Assembly: GCA_012960755.1 (NCBI GenBank)
Contig: DUAT01000072.1
Location: forward strand, 244,448 to 308,447
Direction: 5' to 3'
Source: Gammaproteobacteria bacterium
Lineage (GTDB): Bacteria > Pseudomonadota > Gammaproteobacteria > Pseudomonadales > Azotimanducaceae_A
Length of the DNA: 64,000 nucleotides
Position 1 is the stretch's first letter, and every line of letters starts with the position of its first letter. The notes below the pieces were generated by a model, which was not told the origin of the DNA, searched no databases, and saw only the letters and a program-made list of their open reading frames with translations. The translations under genes were made by a program, and so were the position numbers. Positions 1 through 8,474 of this stretch are shown one piece after another.

Positions 1-582
1 AATCACTTTTTCAAAAAAATCCAGTTCCACACACTGAGTGGTTGGATTACTCGGAAAGTTAATGACCAGCGCCTTGGGTTTAGGCCAGGTGTTGATGATC
101 GCCCGTTCCAGTTCACCGAAAAAATCACCCTCCGGTGAAATCGGCACATGTCGAACTTCTGCATCAGCAATAACAAATCCGTAAGGATGTACCGGGTAGG
201 ATGGATTAGGCACCAGTACAGTGTCACCCGGCCCCAGTACTGCCATGGCCAGGTGTGCAATGCCTTCCTTTGAGCCGAGCGTTACGATGGCTTCTGATTC
301 AGGATCCAGGTCCACATCAAAGCGATCTTTGTACCAGTTACATATTGCCCGGCGCAGTCTGGGAATACCCTTTGACTGGGAATACCTGTGTGTATCACTG
401 CGTTGCACTGTTTCGATCAACTTGTCGACAATATGCCGGGGTGTGGCCTGGTCCGGGTTGCCCATGCCGAAGTCAATCACATCTTCGCCGCGTTCCCTCG
501 CCTCTTTCTTCAATGCATCGGTAACACTGAAGATGTAAGGAGGCAGCCTTTTGATGCGAGGAAAATCTTCTATAGTTGGCAC
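1..582 (-). CDS. alaC: Alanine transaminase AlaC, 5' part (gene runs off the window)
   Basis: This is the first 194 codons of a PLP-dependent class I/II aminotransferase. The translation starts [18 protein letters not shown] and includes [14 protein letters not shown]. At the window edge it reads [20 protein letters not shown], which matches E. coli AlaC (YfdZ), an alanine-pyruvate aminotransferase. The start is GTG at 582; an in-frame TGA lies four codons upstream, so no earlier start is possible. The PLP lysine lies beyond the window. In related genomes this gene is near hom and thrC, which would lie further left. Identity as a class I aminotransferase is secure; alaC rather than another close paralogue is very likely. 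Confidence 0.88.
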   Translation of the reverse strand, partial: MPTIEDFPRIKRLPPYIFSVTDALKKEARERGEDVIDFGMGNPDQATPRHIVDKLIETVQRSDTHRYSQSKGIPRLRRAICNWYKDRFDVDLDPESEAIVTLGSKEGIAHLAMAVLGPGDTVLVPNPSYPVHPYGFVIADAEVRHVPISPEGDFFGELERAIINTWPKPKALVINFPSNPTTQCVELDFFEKVI

Positions 583-713
583 TTGGGTTTCTCATTTTTT
601 TCGTTAAAACGGTTATTCGTCAATCTATGCTAAAACCAGACTGGAGATCAGGCAAGAAACAGGAGGGGTCAGAGTAAAAACTCCAGGAATTGTACGGGTT
701 TAGAGAACCCGAA
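583..713. other. alaC-dsbC intergenic region with a GGGGTCAGAGTAAAA motif
   Basis: This 131-bp spacer contains AGGGGTCAGAGTAAAA near 664-679. From memory, this type of motif accompanies REP-associated transposase (RAYT) elements in many proteobacteria. No transposase gene is present here. Related GGGGACAGA motifs occur at 24224-24232 and 33628-33636. Confidence 0.35.
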
Positions 714-1457
714 TCACAGTATTCCGAGCCTCTCGGCTAATTTGGCCGCTGGCATATAGCCGGGGTCCATGCTCCCATCTTCATAGACCAGCGAGGGAGT
801 AGAATTAACGCCCATGGTTGAGCCCAGCTTATATTGTGCGGCGACCGGATTGTCACAGGTTTTTTCTTCTATCGGCTGGTTGTTCTTGGCTTTCGTCAGG
901 GCAGCTTTGGGATTGTCTGCACACCAGGCGGAAACAAATTTGTTGTAAGACTCGGAACTGGTACCCGCTCGGGGGTACGCCAGATAGCGAACTGCAATTC
1001 CCAGGCGATTGAGCTCAGGGACTTCCCTATGCAACTTACGGCAGTAGGTGCAATCAATGTCGGTAAACACGGTAACCGTGGCCTTTATCATCTCTTTTGG
1101 TGGTGCAAAGACCAACATCTCGGACTCATCCAGAGCATCCAGCAGGCGTTTACGCTGAACTGAACGGCCGGTTTCAGTCAGGTTAACCAGTCCGACTTCC
1201 AATATTTCATACAAATCACCTGCGAACAGGTACTTGCCGTCGCTGGAGATATACAGCGTCTGCCCACCCAGCAGGCTCACATAATAAAACCCTTCTAACT
1301 GACTTGGAAAAATGTCGGGAATCGGTAGATCCGGTCGCGCGGTTGAGAGGCGAGCTCGAATGGTATTGATGATTTCCTCTTCCGATTGTTTCTCTGGCTT
1401 GGCAAAGCCCGGTAACCCAATGACCAGCAGGATCACGAATATTAGTGTTTTTCTCAT
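714..1457 (-). CDS. dsbC: Thiol:disulfide interchange protein DsbC
   Basis: Periplasmic disulfide isomerase of about 247 residues. An N-terminal signal peptide (residues 1-19, cleavage expected after GFA) is followed by the DsbC dimerisation domain and a thioredoxin-fold domain with the redox motif CTYC at 136-139 (E. coli has CGYC). It reshuffles wrong disulfides and is kept reduced by DsbD, which is not in this window. An ATG ten codons upstream (1487) is possible. The ATG at 1457 has an AAGG ribosome binding site and gives a textbook signal peptide, so I prefer it. It lies downstream of xerD, as in Pseudomonas. A long palindrome lies between the two genes and may act on readthrough. Confidence 0.93.
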   Translation of the reverse strand: MRKTLIFVILLVIGLPGFAKPEKQSEEEIINTIRARLSTARPDLPIPDIFPSQLEGFYYVSLLGGQTLYISSDGKYLFAGDLYEILEVGLVNLTETGRSVQRKRLLDALDESEMLVFAPPKEMIKATVTVFTDIDCTYCRKLHREVPELNRLGIAVRYLAYPRAGTSSESYNKFVSAWCADNPKAALTKAKNNQPIEEKTCDNPVAAQYKLGSTMGVNSTPSLVYEDGSMDPGYMPAAKLAERLGIL

Positions 1458-1520
1458 AACAGACCTTGAGAGCTTGTTTCGATGCACTTTGCATCAATGA
1501 AGTTTTTGAATCAATCCCCA

Positions 1521-1600
1521 GGAGGCTGACCGAGAATAGAGAACCTACTGTGGTAAATCTAATTTGGGCTGGCTACGGTTTCTATTCTCAGTCAGCCTCC
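1521..1600. repeat. Long imperfect palindrome between xerD and dsbC
   Basis: The left arm at 1521-1545 (starts GGAGGCTGAC) and the right arm at 1577-1600 (ends GTCAGCCTCC) pair over about 24 bases with one mismatch and one extra base. They enclose a 31-base loop. There is no run of T after either arm, so it is not a classical intrinsic terminator. It could be a REP-like element or an RNA stem in an xerD-dsbC transcript. Confidence 0.7.
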
Positions 1601-1716
1601 TAGTGAATCAGACCGATTGTAAACATTAATGGTTCCACAGGCGCCTATTAGATCACAGGCTCGCCGCTTTTTGTGACGAACAGTTGACAAACGTCACTAT
1701 TTTGAGTGAAAAGGGG

Positions 1717-2625
1717 TTAGCCTCGCGGGTGATGGGTCTGATGAAGCTGTTTCAATCTCTGCTGAGCCACATGGGTGTATATCTGAGTTGTGGACAGGTC
1801 ACTATGCCCCAATAGCATCTGAACAACCCGCAGGTCTGCACCGTGATTCAACAGATGAGTGGCAAATGCATGCCGAAGTGTATGGGGAGAGAGCTTTTTT
1901 ACGATGCCAGCGGTCTGTGCGTGGAGCCTGATTCGATGCCAGAACGTCTGGCGAGTCATGGGTTTTGCCTGTGTACTCGGGAAGACAATATCCTGCTGGA
2001 GATTTTTCTTCAGCAGTTCCTGCCTCGCTTCCAACAGGTATTTTTGAATCCAGGCGATAGCCTCTTCGCCTAACGGGACAAGACGCTCCTTATTACCCTT
2101 TCCCATTACACGTACCACACCCTGCCGAAGGTTAATATCCGTTAGCTTCAGGGTCACCAATTCCGTGACGCGTAATCCGCTTGCATACAAAACCTCAAGC
2201 ATGGTCCGATCTCTTAATCCAATGGTTGTGGCTACATCCGGCGATCTGAGCAGTGCTTCGATATCTGTTTCTGTCAGGCTGTCGGGCAAAGGTCGTCCAA
2301 GTTTTGGATTCTCAATCTTCAACGTGGGATCTTCGCTGATCACGTTTTCCCGTAACAGGTACCTGTACAGACCTCGCAAGCATGACAGGGCACGCGCAGT
2401 GGAACGCGCTTTGATTCCACGACCCATACGGTCCGCGAGGTACTGCGTCAGGTGCTGACGTTTGACGGCGATCAGGTCCCTTTTGCTTAACCAGTGGTTA
2501 AATGCCTCGAGGTCCCGACGATAGGATTCCAGTGTATTCTGACTCAGGCCTTTTTCGAGCCAGAGAGCATCGAGAAATTTTTCGATTATCTGTTCATTTG
2601 TCGATTCTTCGAACAAGGTAGACAT
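1717..2625 (-). CDS. xerD: Site-specific tyrosine recombinase XerD
   Basis: XerD acts with XerC at dif to resolve chromosome dimers under FtsK control. The protein of about 302 residues has an N-terminal SAM-like core-binding domain (near residues 10-95) and a C-terminal catalytic domain. The catalytic residues are visible: R152 (GLRVTEL), K176, H248-x-x-R251 (SPHTLRHAF), H274 and Y283 (TTQIYTH). The C-terminal LKQLHQTHHPRG is typical of XerD rather than XerC. ATG at 2625 gives the usual length. ATG at 2655 would add ten residues, and neither has a strong ribosome binding site. A TATAAT on the minus strand at 2721-2726 may be its promoter. Confidence 0.95.
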   Translation of the reverse strand: MSTLFEESTNEQIIEKFLDALWLEKGLSQNTLESYRRDLEAFNHWLSKRDLIAVKRQHLTQYLADRMGRGIKARSTARALSCLRGLYRYLLRENVISEDPTLKIENPKLGRPLPDSLTETDIEALLRSPDVATTIGLRDRTMLEVLYASGLRVTELVTLKLTDINLRQGVVRVMGKGNKERLVPLGEEAIAWIQKYLLEARQELLKKNLQQDIVFPSTQAKPMTRQTFWHRIRLHAQTAGIVKKLSPHTLRHAFATHLLNHGADLRVVQMLLGHSDLSTTQIYTHVAQQRLKQLHQTHHPRG

Positions 2626-2736
2626 TCTAAGGCGGATATTCGGTGACAGGGTCATGTTTAGCTTAACGCAAACAAACTTCAGACAAAAACAGTAAATAAG
2701 ACGCTGGCAAGTACAACGCGATTATAGTCTGTCCGG

Positions 2737-2874
2737 ATTGGCTGGGCGGGTGTACGCTTTCCACACCGCATGAGGCTCGGCGCCCGCACCACATCCATGG
2801 GCCTGACTTTCGGCTGTCCTGGCCTTGAGTCGGGGACGCCGAGTCTGCGGCAAGCGTACACCCGCCCAGCCAAT
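2737..2874. repeat. Large palindromic element with perfect 22-bp arms
   Basis: The arms at 2737-2758 (ATTGGCTGGGCGGGTG...) and 2853-2874 are exact reverse complements. The interior holds a second nested pairing of GGCTCGGCGCC-like and GACGCCGAGTC-like sequence. The interior GAGTCGGGGACGCCGAG closely resembles GAGCCGGGGGCGCCGAG in the element at 57128-57232, suggesting a dispersed repeat family. No gene is present in 2656-2999. The rest of this gap holds the rplS terminator. Confidence 0.75.
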
Positions 2875-2953
2875 CCTAAATCTTCAAAAACACGTGAGTT
2901 AACCAAGATCATGCGAGTATCAAAGCCAGTTCTTGCTCCTGGCAAGCAGAACG

Positions 2954-2979
2954 CAAAACGCCGCGAATAATCACGGCGT
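2954..2979 (-). terminator. Rho-independent terminator of the rpsP-rimM-trmD-rplS operon
   Basis: On the minus strand, ACGCCG and CGGCGT form a stem around a short loop, followed by TTTT. It sits about 20 bases beyond the rplS stop codon, the expected place for operon termination. Confidence 0.65.
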
Positions 2980-2999
2980 CTGGTTTTTCTGCAATATAC

Positions 3000-3353
3000 T
3001 TACTTGGCGAGTTTTTCCTTAATGCGAGCCGCTCGACCACTGAGTTCCCGTAGATAGTAGAGCTTTGCCTGTCGCACATCACCCCGGCGCTTGACCGTGA
3101 TGGAATCGATGATCGGACTGTGAGTCTGGAATGATCTCTCTACACCGACGCCATGGGAGATTTTACGCACAGTAAAGGCGGAATTAATCCCTCTATTACG
3201 CTTGCCGATAACAACGCCCTCGAAGGCCTGCAGTCTTTCACGCGTACCTTCCTTTACTTTTACCTGCACCACAAGTGTGTCACCGGAACCGAAGTCAGGC
3301 ACATCCTGCTTAAGCTGTGCATTCTCAATATCAGCAAATATTTTGTTTTTCAT
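3000..3353 (-). CDS. rplS: 50S ribosomal protein L19
   Basis: The protein has 117 residues, the usual L19 length. It is a basic protein at the 30S-50S interface of the large subunit. Recognisable signatures are the [19 protein letters not shown] segment, [17 protein letters not shown], and the basic C-terminus [16 protein letters not shown]. It is the last gene of the rpsP-rimM-trmD-rplS operon. It starts 3 bases after the trmD stop and is followed by an intrinsic terminator. Confidence 0.97.
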   Translation of the reverse strand: MKNKIFADIENAQLKQDVPDFGSGDTLVVQVKVKEGTRERLQAFEGVVIGKRNRGINSAFTVRKISHGVGVERSFQTHSPIIDSITVKRRGDVRQAKLYYLRELSGRAARIKEKLAK

Positions 3354-3356
3354 CGT

Positions 3357-4115
3357 TCAATCCTCAAGTTCACGTATCTGTTTGAGATCTTCAAGATACT
3401 CATTCAGTAAATTCTGTTCCGCCTCATTCAATTCAAGGCTGTCGAGCAAATCCGGACGCCTTAAAAAGGTTCGCCCCAGAGACTGCTTTAAACGCCAATG
3501 ACTAATCGCTTCATGATTACCCGACAACAGTACATCTGGCACTTTAACACCATCGACCGTATCCGGCCTTGTGTAGTGCGGGTAATCCAGCAAACCACTC
3601 ACAAATGAATCGCTGGCAACCGATTCCGCATCACCCACCGCACCGGGTTGTAACCGGGTCATGCCATCAATCAAAACCATGGCGGGCAGTTCACCACCGG
3701 ACAACACGTAGTCACCAATGGAATATTCTTCGTCGATCTCTGTTTCGATCAGACGCTCATCGATACCTTCGTATCTTCCTGCTACCAGGATAATCTCTTT
3801 CCTGGACCCCAATTCAGCCAGCTTCTGCTGATCAACTTTTTTACCCTGGGGTGAAAGATAAATCACCCGGCAGCCTTCACCCGCTTGCTCTTTTGCTGAT
3901 TGAATAGCAGCCTTCAAGGGACCCACTTTCATCAACATGCCCGGGCCACCGCCATAAGGCTTATCATCCACCGTCGAGTGTTTATCGGTGGTAAAATCTC
4001 TCGGATTCCAAAAATCCAGTCTTACTATCCCCGACTCAACTGCTCTTCGGGTAATGCCGAATGCTGTGATCGCCTGAAACATCTCCGGGAAGAGCGTCAC
4101 AACACCAATCCACAT
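3357..4115 (-). CDS. trmD: tRNA (guanine(37)-N1)-methyltransferase TrmD
   Basis: TrmD makes m1G37 in tRNAs with G36, which prevents +1 frameshifting. The 252-residue protein is full length. It is a SPOUT (trefoil-knot) enzyme with [11 protein letters not shown] (50-60), GRYEGIDER (113-121) and [11 protein letters not shown] (132-142), which form the SAM and substrate pocket. It lies between rimM and rplS, the conserved order. Confidence 0.97.
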   Translation of the reverse strand: MWIGVVTLFPEMFQAITAFGITRRAVESGIVRLDFWNPRDFTTDKHSTVDDKPYGGGPGMLMKVGPLKAAIQSAKEQAGEGCRVIYLSPQGKKVDQQKLAELGSRKEIILVAGRYEGIDERLIETEIDEEYSIGDYVLSGGELPAMVLIDGMTRLQPGAVGDAESVASDSFVSGLLDYPHYTRPDTVDGVKVPDVLLSGNHEAISHWRLKQSLGRTFLRRPDLLDSLELNEAEQNLLNEYLEDLKQIRELED

Positions 4116-4201
4116 ATGGCTTTCCTTTCAAAAAACCTGCCCTAACAGGCTGCCAGGGAACCTGATTAAGTTCGGTATGCCGCATCTCAATCAGAGGTTC
4201 C

Positions 4202-4711
4202 TTAGAAATCGGCGTCCCAGGCGACCAGCATTTTACCCTGTTCAAGATCAACCTCTAGAATGACCTTGTCCTCGACATAGGGAATAAGTCGTTCCCTGTC
4301 ATCGATACTCTTGTCTGTTGCCGCGACGACCAGTACATCATTGGCTCCGGTTTCCAGCACACTACTGACCTTGCCAAGCAATTCAGACGCTTCGTTGTAA
4401 ACCGCCAAACCTTCCAATTGAATCCAGAAAAACTCACCCTGCTCGAGGTCCGGCAGTTGTTCTTTTTCGATCCAGATTTCGTAACCAATCAGTGATTCTG
4501 CCTGGTTACGATCCTCAAACCCTTCCGGTAACACGACAATTCCCTTACCGTGTACCTTACCCTGCCTGAGCTTCAAATCTTGTTTAGAGCCCTTCTTCCT
4601 GATCGTCCAGGGGGCGTATTCCAGTATCTGTTCGACCGGTGAGGTGTATGAATAGACCTTGACCCACCCTTTGATGCCATAGGCAGCATTGATCTTACCG
4701 ACAAGTAGCAC
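4202..4711 (-). CDS. rimM: Ribosome maturation factor RimM
   Basis: RimM is a 16S rRNA processing factor that binds ribosomal protein S19 in the 30S head. The 169-residue protein has an N-terminal RimM beta-barrel (GKINAAYGIKGWVKVYS) and a C-terminal PRC barrel ending in LVAWDADF, the usual RimM tail (E. coli VDWDPGF). The start is GTG at 4711; a TAA stop in the same frame lies immediately before it. It lies 33 bases after rpsP. Confidence 0.95.
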   Translation of the reverse strand: MLLVGKINAAYGIKGWVKVYSYTSPVEQILEYAPWTIRKKGSKQDLKLRQGKVHGKGIVVLPEGFEDRNQAESLIGYEIWIEKEQLPDLEQGEFFWIQLEGLAVYNEASELLGKVSSVLETGANDVLVVAATDKSIDDRERLIPYVEDKVILEVDLEQGKMLVAWDADF

Positions 4712-4744
4712 TTATCTAACGCTAACTGGCGCGAACAAAACGAC

Positions 4745-5011
4745 TTAAGCGGCAACTTCCTGTGTCGTCGCCTTTCTGTATTGCCTGACGATCTTATTTA
4801 CTCGATCACTCGACTGTGCGCCCTGTTTAACCCAATGATCGAATCGTTCGAGATCAACCCGGGAATTTTCTTCAGCACCGCGGGCAATCGGGTTAAAGAA
4901 CCCAATACGCTCTATAAATCGACCATCACGAGATACTCGACTGTCCGCCACAGTAATATGATAAAAAGGCCGCTTCTTACTGCCACCTCTGGATAACCGA
5001 ATGATTACCAT
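4745..5011 (-). CDS. rpsP: 30S ribosomal protein S16
   Basis: The 88-residue protein starts [19 protein letters not shown], the S16 signature, and includes [19 protein letters not shown]. The reading frame stays open for 35 codons upstream, but ATG 5011 has a good AAAGGA ribosome binding site and matches the family start. It is the first gene of its operon. In most relatives ffh is the next gene upstream. Here a 15-kb polysaccharide island separates them, so the operon must have its own promoter. Confidence 0.97.
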   Translation of the reverse strand: MVIIRLSRGGSKKRPFYHITVADSRVSRDGRFIERIGFFNPIARGAEENSRVDLERFDHWVKQGAQSSDRVNKIVRQYRKATTQEVAA

Positions 5012-5072
5012 GTCTTTGATTTCCTTTAAAAAATTCGTTTTAGCTAGCGTATCGGCTGCCGAAAGGGCCGCT

Positions 5073-5102
5073 ATTGTACACAGAAAGGGTGGTATATTAA
5101 AA
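5073..5102 (-). promoter_or_regulatory. Candidate promoter for the rpsP operon
   Basis: On the minus strand there is TACAAT (complement of 5073-5078), with a weak TTTAAT about 17 bases upstream. A GC-rich stretch (AGCGGCCC) follows the -10, as in stringently controlled ribosomal promoters. It lies 62 bases upstream of rpsP, downstream of the island's last gene. Confidence 0.45.
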
Positions 5103-5168
5103 CCCTTTGAAAGCACAACCGCCCCAGCCAGGTGATACTACTTGGATTTCGGCCTGAAATGCAGTGAT

Positions 5169-5912
5169 TTACTTATTCACCAGCATTCTGAACTTCTCCC
5201 GAATGAGCAAACCAAAGAAAATCGCGTTTGTTTTAAGATAGCGCTTCCACATTCTCCGGGGTTCCTGAAATACTCGGAATAACCATTCCAAACCCAGTAT
5301 CTGCATCCAGCGTGGCGCGCGACGAACTTTGCCGGAGAATACATCGAAGGTGCCACCGACGCCCATCACAAAGTCGATTCCCATTTTCCGGCTCCACTTG
5401 CTGATAAAGTTCTCTTTTTGGGGTGAACTCATTGCGACAAAGAGAAATCTCGCGCCAGAAGCACGAATCTGGTCGACGACTGATTTTTCATCATCCCAGA
5501 AGTAACCATGGTGGCTGCCGCCAATGAGTATGTCCGGGTACATTTTAAGAATTCGAAAAGTTGTCTGGACCAAAACCGACGGGGTCGCGCCGAGCAGGAA
5601 AATCCGATAACCCCGGTCAGAACACAGTTTCAATAGCTGTTCGAACAGGTCAATGCCGGACACCCGCTCAGGTATGTCATAACCGAGCATTCTGGCGCCG
5701 AAAACCACACCCATACCATCGATGTTAATCACATCACACTCAGTCACTGAGCGTTTTAGATAGGCATCACTTTGTATATTGACCAGTTTCGCAACATTAA
5801 CCACCGAGTGCTGCGTATACGTCCCCTGCTCCACCCGATCTGCGATGAAGCTGACGGTCTCATCCATCGTTGCGACATCCATGGCGCAATCGAGAAAGTG
5901 AATTCGCTTCAC
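5169..5912 (-). CDS. WecG/TagA/CpsF-family (GT26) glycosyltransferase
   Basis: This cytosolic or peripheral membrane enzyme transfers an N-acetylhexosamine-type sugar (ManNAc or ManNAcA in studied members) onto a lipid-linked acceptor. The 247-residue protein has the family motifs: DGMGV (65-69), PERVSG (81-86), SSPQKE (162-167) and GVGGTFDVFSGKVRRAP (184-200). A basic amphipathic C-terminus is typical of membrane association. The start is GTG at 5912, overlapping the preceding gene's TGA (GTGA), so the two are translationally coupled. It is the last gene of the island. The donor sugar cannot be told from sequence. Confidence 0.9.
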   Translation of the reverse strand: MKRIHFLDCAMDVATMDETVSFIADRVEQGTYTQHSVVNVAKLVNIQSDAYLKRSVTECDVINIDGMGVVFGARMLGYDIPERVSGIDLFEQLLKLCSDRGYRIFLLGATPSVLVQTTFRILKMYPDILIGGSHHGYFWDDEKSVVDQIRASGARFLFVAMSSPQKENFISKWSRKMGIDFVMGVGGTFDVFSGKVRRAPRWMQILGLEWLFRVFQEPRRMWKRYLKTNAIFFGLLIREKFRMLVNK

Positions 5913-7084
5913 ACCTCTTCCTCATCAATACATCTGGCTAACAACATAAAACTAAGGTAAGCCCAGGATTGGGTCCATCGAATATAGTCAATTCGATTTT
6001 TCAACCATCTGCCTCTCTGGTAGATAAACTTCATGTCTTCTGTTGAGTAGAGACTCTCGATAGCCCGACCAGCGATTTTTTTCGCCAGTGCCAGATCGGA
6101 TCGCATGTCGGCGATGTTCAGCAACGTTATAATGCCTTGCGAAAAGCTGTGCATGTCCAGCGGGTAGACCCTGTCCTGGTAGTATTTCGCTGTGCCGTCT
6201 TCCAGGAAAAAATTCTCTCGATAATATTTCATTCCTACATTGATGTTGTCGTCAAATTCATCGGTAGCCACAGATTTTCTTAGCAGGTTCAGGGCTTCGA
6301 GATTAAAGCCGGTGTGAAATCCATCCACGAACTGATGGTGGGGCATTTGACCGTAACTCCAGGCACCACTATCGGATTGTTCCGCAACTGAAGTCCTGGC
6401 ATTTATTATCGCCGAATCCACCAGTGTTGAATCATTCAACTCGCTACCAGCCAACCCGACCCACGCCGCACCCCAAAGATTGGCGTTGTGTACAAACGTT
6501 TCATCGTCGGGAATGTAGGCATAAAACTGGCTGCCATACCTGGAAACCTGCAGATGACGGTGAATAAAGTGACCTGCTTCAATGGCAATGTTTCGATACC
6601 CGTCTTTTCCCAGCAGTTCGCCACTATTAAAAAGTGCCCGCGCAACATAGCAGGTTGTAATCAGATTGGGCGTTCCTTTTTGAACGAAGAACGCCCTCGA
6701 TTGCCAATCAAAATTGTAGCCCCAGCAACTGTACGTCCACTTTATGCGATCGCATCTTTGATCAGCCAACCAATCACAAAGATTGATGATTTCATCAACA
6801 AGATCGTTACTCTTCGTACGCCTGACCTCTTCTATCATCCCGAGTACTGTTAGCGCTACCCCCTTTGGATTGCGGGTTTTACCCACAAGTGATATAGGTC
6901 GAACGTTCACTGGCGATCTTTTACAAAATTGCTGCCAGGCCAGTCGGGTCAGATAGAAGTGGTTTAACCCGGTCGCCCTGAATAACTTACTGTTGAGTCC
7001 ATCGAATGGATCAAAACCGGCGTAATTTTCCCTCGCCATTGATGTGCGCAGAGCAAGTGCAATCTGCGTAATCTGTTTCTCCAT
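5909..7084 (-). CDS. Polysaccharide-cluster protein, probable alpha/alpha-toroid fold, function unknown
   Basis: I do not recognise a named family. The 391-residue protein has no signal peptide and no membrane segment. It is rich in aromatic residues arranged in repeating helical pairs, for example CWGYNFDWQSR, GTPNLITTCYVARALF and SGAWSYGQ. This is reminiscent of alpha/alpha-toroid enzymes such as sugar epimerases, lyases and glycosidases. Similar proteins occur in exopolysaccharide clusters. It is coupled to the WecG-type gene by a GTGA overlap, so both probably act on the same glycan. A role in modifying or trimming it is inference only. Confidence 0.7.
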   Translation of the reverse strand: MEKQITQIALALRTSMARENYAGFDPFDGLNSKLFRATGLNHFYLTRLAWQQFCKRSPVNVRPISLVGKTRNPKGVALTVLGMIEEVRRTKSNDLVDEIINLCDWLADQRCDRIKWTYSCWGYNFDWQSRAFFVQKGTPNLITTCYVARALFNSGELLGKDGYRNIAIEAGHFIHRHLQVSRYGSQFYAYIPDDETFVHNANLWGAAWVGLAGSELNDSTLVDSAIINARTSVAEQSDSGAWSYGQMPHHQFVDGFHTGFNLEALNLLRKSVATDEFDDNINVGMKYYRENFFLEDGTAKYYQDRVYPLDMHSFSQGIITLLNIADMRSDLALAKKIAGRAIESLYSTEDMKFIYQRGRWLKNRIDYIRWTQSWAYLSFMLLARCIDEEEV

Positions 7085-7632
7085 TAAGCTCCCAAAAACT
7101 GCTGTCAGGTGGATTGATGGTTCTACTGCAAACCAACATTAGTTAAACTGCTTACTCATCAGCCGTATAAAAGGTTTCATTTTTGAAATTCTTAGCAAGA
7201 ACTTACCAATCATACCGACTTACAGAGTTTATCGTAACAGTCAGCAAAATTACCTTTCCATTGAGTTCACACCCGTCACCACCCACGTGGAAGCGACGTG
7301 CCAGCGTAGGCGTGACCTAATGACTTTTCTAAGGGGTGACCCTCCTCACGACAGGTCGATCAATATTTACCAGATCGCGCTGCTGTGAAAGTTGACGGGA
7401 CAACAGTGATCGCTACTCTAAAAAGATTCGGCAAAGACGTCCGCGTTTTTTGGCATGGGCGAGTATGTGTAACGCAGTGGGGAACATGGGACACTTGAAC
7501 CGTCACTATGGGGCTACTAAACTATAAAACCATAGAGAAGTCGTGAGATTGGCCATATCGGAGCTGGTTGAAATACATTCAACGTGCTCGAAAAAGAAAT
7601 AGACTAATATGAAATCAAGGATCCGGCGTTAG
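7085..7632. other. 548-bp intergenic region inside the polysaccharide island
   Basis: This spacer separates divergent genes (7084 minus, 7633 plus), so it should hold promoters for both. No strong consensus promoter or repeat is obvious to me. A weak 37-codon GTG-initiated frame on the plus strand (7385-7498) is the only coding-like stretch and is probably fortuitous or a gene remnant. Confidence 0.4.
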
Positions 7633-8460
7633 ATGGCTCGTGTAGACGAGATTGCTTTGTACTTCAACGGTCATGAATTGATCGGCGATACCTTCAGCCA
7701 TGATGAAATTGAACAATGGTTTGAGCAGGAGGTTGAAGGCTACTTCGGATTGTATGGAAATGCCGAGGAAAGAAAAGCATACGGGAACCATGCGCTAAAC
7801 GCGCACTACTTATTCAAGCATCTGCCCGATGGAGACTTCCCCGTTGTCATGGGCCTCGGGAGCGGTAATGGTGATGAGTTTGAGCCAATCGCCGCACGGT
7901 GCGGAAAAATCACCATTGTCGATCCATCTGATGGGCATAGTGATACTGTTAGGTGGGGTGTTGATATTGCTTATGAAAAAGCTGTCAATTCAGGGGTGCT
8001 TGGCTTTGAAGATGATACCTTTGATCTCATTGTGTGCTTCTCGTGTCTGCATCATATTCCCAACGTCAGTTTTGTCGTCTCAGAATTGTTCCGCGTATTG
8101 AAACCCGGTGGCACAATCCTGATCAGGGAGCCGATTATTTCCATGGGGGATTGGCGAGCGCCGAGGCTGGGTTTGACAAGGAATGAGAGGGGATTGCCGC
8201 TATTATTGTTTCAGAACATGATGGATAGGGCAGGATTCACGACGCGTTCGTTGAAGGTTTGTTCGTTTCCTTTGTTGGAACGACTAAAACCATTCTTTAC
8301 TGGCGGGGTTTACAACAATCGGGCGGTTGTTTTGTTGGATGACCTGTTATCGCGGCTGACTCTTGTTAATTATCGTTACCATGCCACGAGTGTGTGGCAT
8401 AAGTTTCGGCCGGTGGCGGTTTCGATTGTTGCGATGAAGAGTGCTGCGAAGAAAGGTTGA
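7633..8460 (+). CDS. Class I SAM-dependent methyltransferase
   Basis: The 275-residue protein has a Rossmann-type methyltransferase domain. Motif I is VVMGLGSGNGDE (about residues 71-82), followed by acidic KITIVDPSDG. A Methyltransf_11-like segment reads FDLIVCFSCLHHIPN, and RVLKPGGTILIREP closes the domain. It lies in the polysaccharide island and is one of two plus-strand genes there, so sugar methylation is a reasonable guess. The substrate is unknown. The ATG at 7633 is preceded by a weak AAGGA. Confidence 0.82.
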   Translation: MARVDEIALYFNGHELIGDTFSHDEIEQWFEQEVEGYFGLYGNAEERKAYGNHALNAHYLFKHLPDGDFPVVMGLGSGNGDEFEPIAARCGKITIVDPSDGHSDTVRWGVDIAYEKAVNSGVLGFEDDTFDLIVCFSCLHHIPNVSFVVSELFRVLKPGGTILIREPIISMGDWRAPRLGLTRNERGLPLLLFQNMMDRAGFTTRSLKVCSFPLLERLKPFFTGGVYNNRAVVLLDDLLSRLTLVNYRYHATSVWHKFRPVAVSIVAMKSAAKKG

Positions 8461-8474
8461 GGTCGAGTTCAATT

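Noticed and set aside
7385..7498. 37-codon GTG frame in the island spacer
   Set aside because: No ribosome binding site, no recognisable domain, and too short to support; kept only as a possible remnant.
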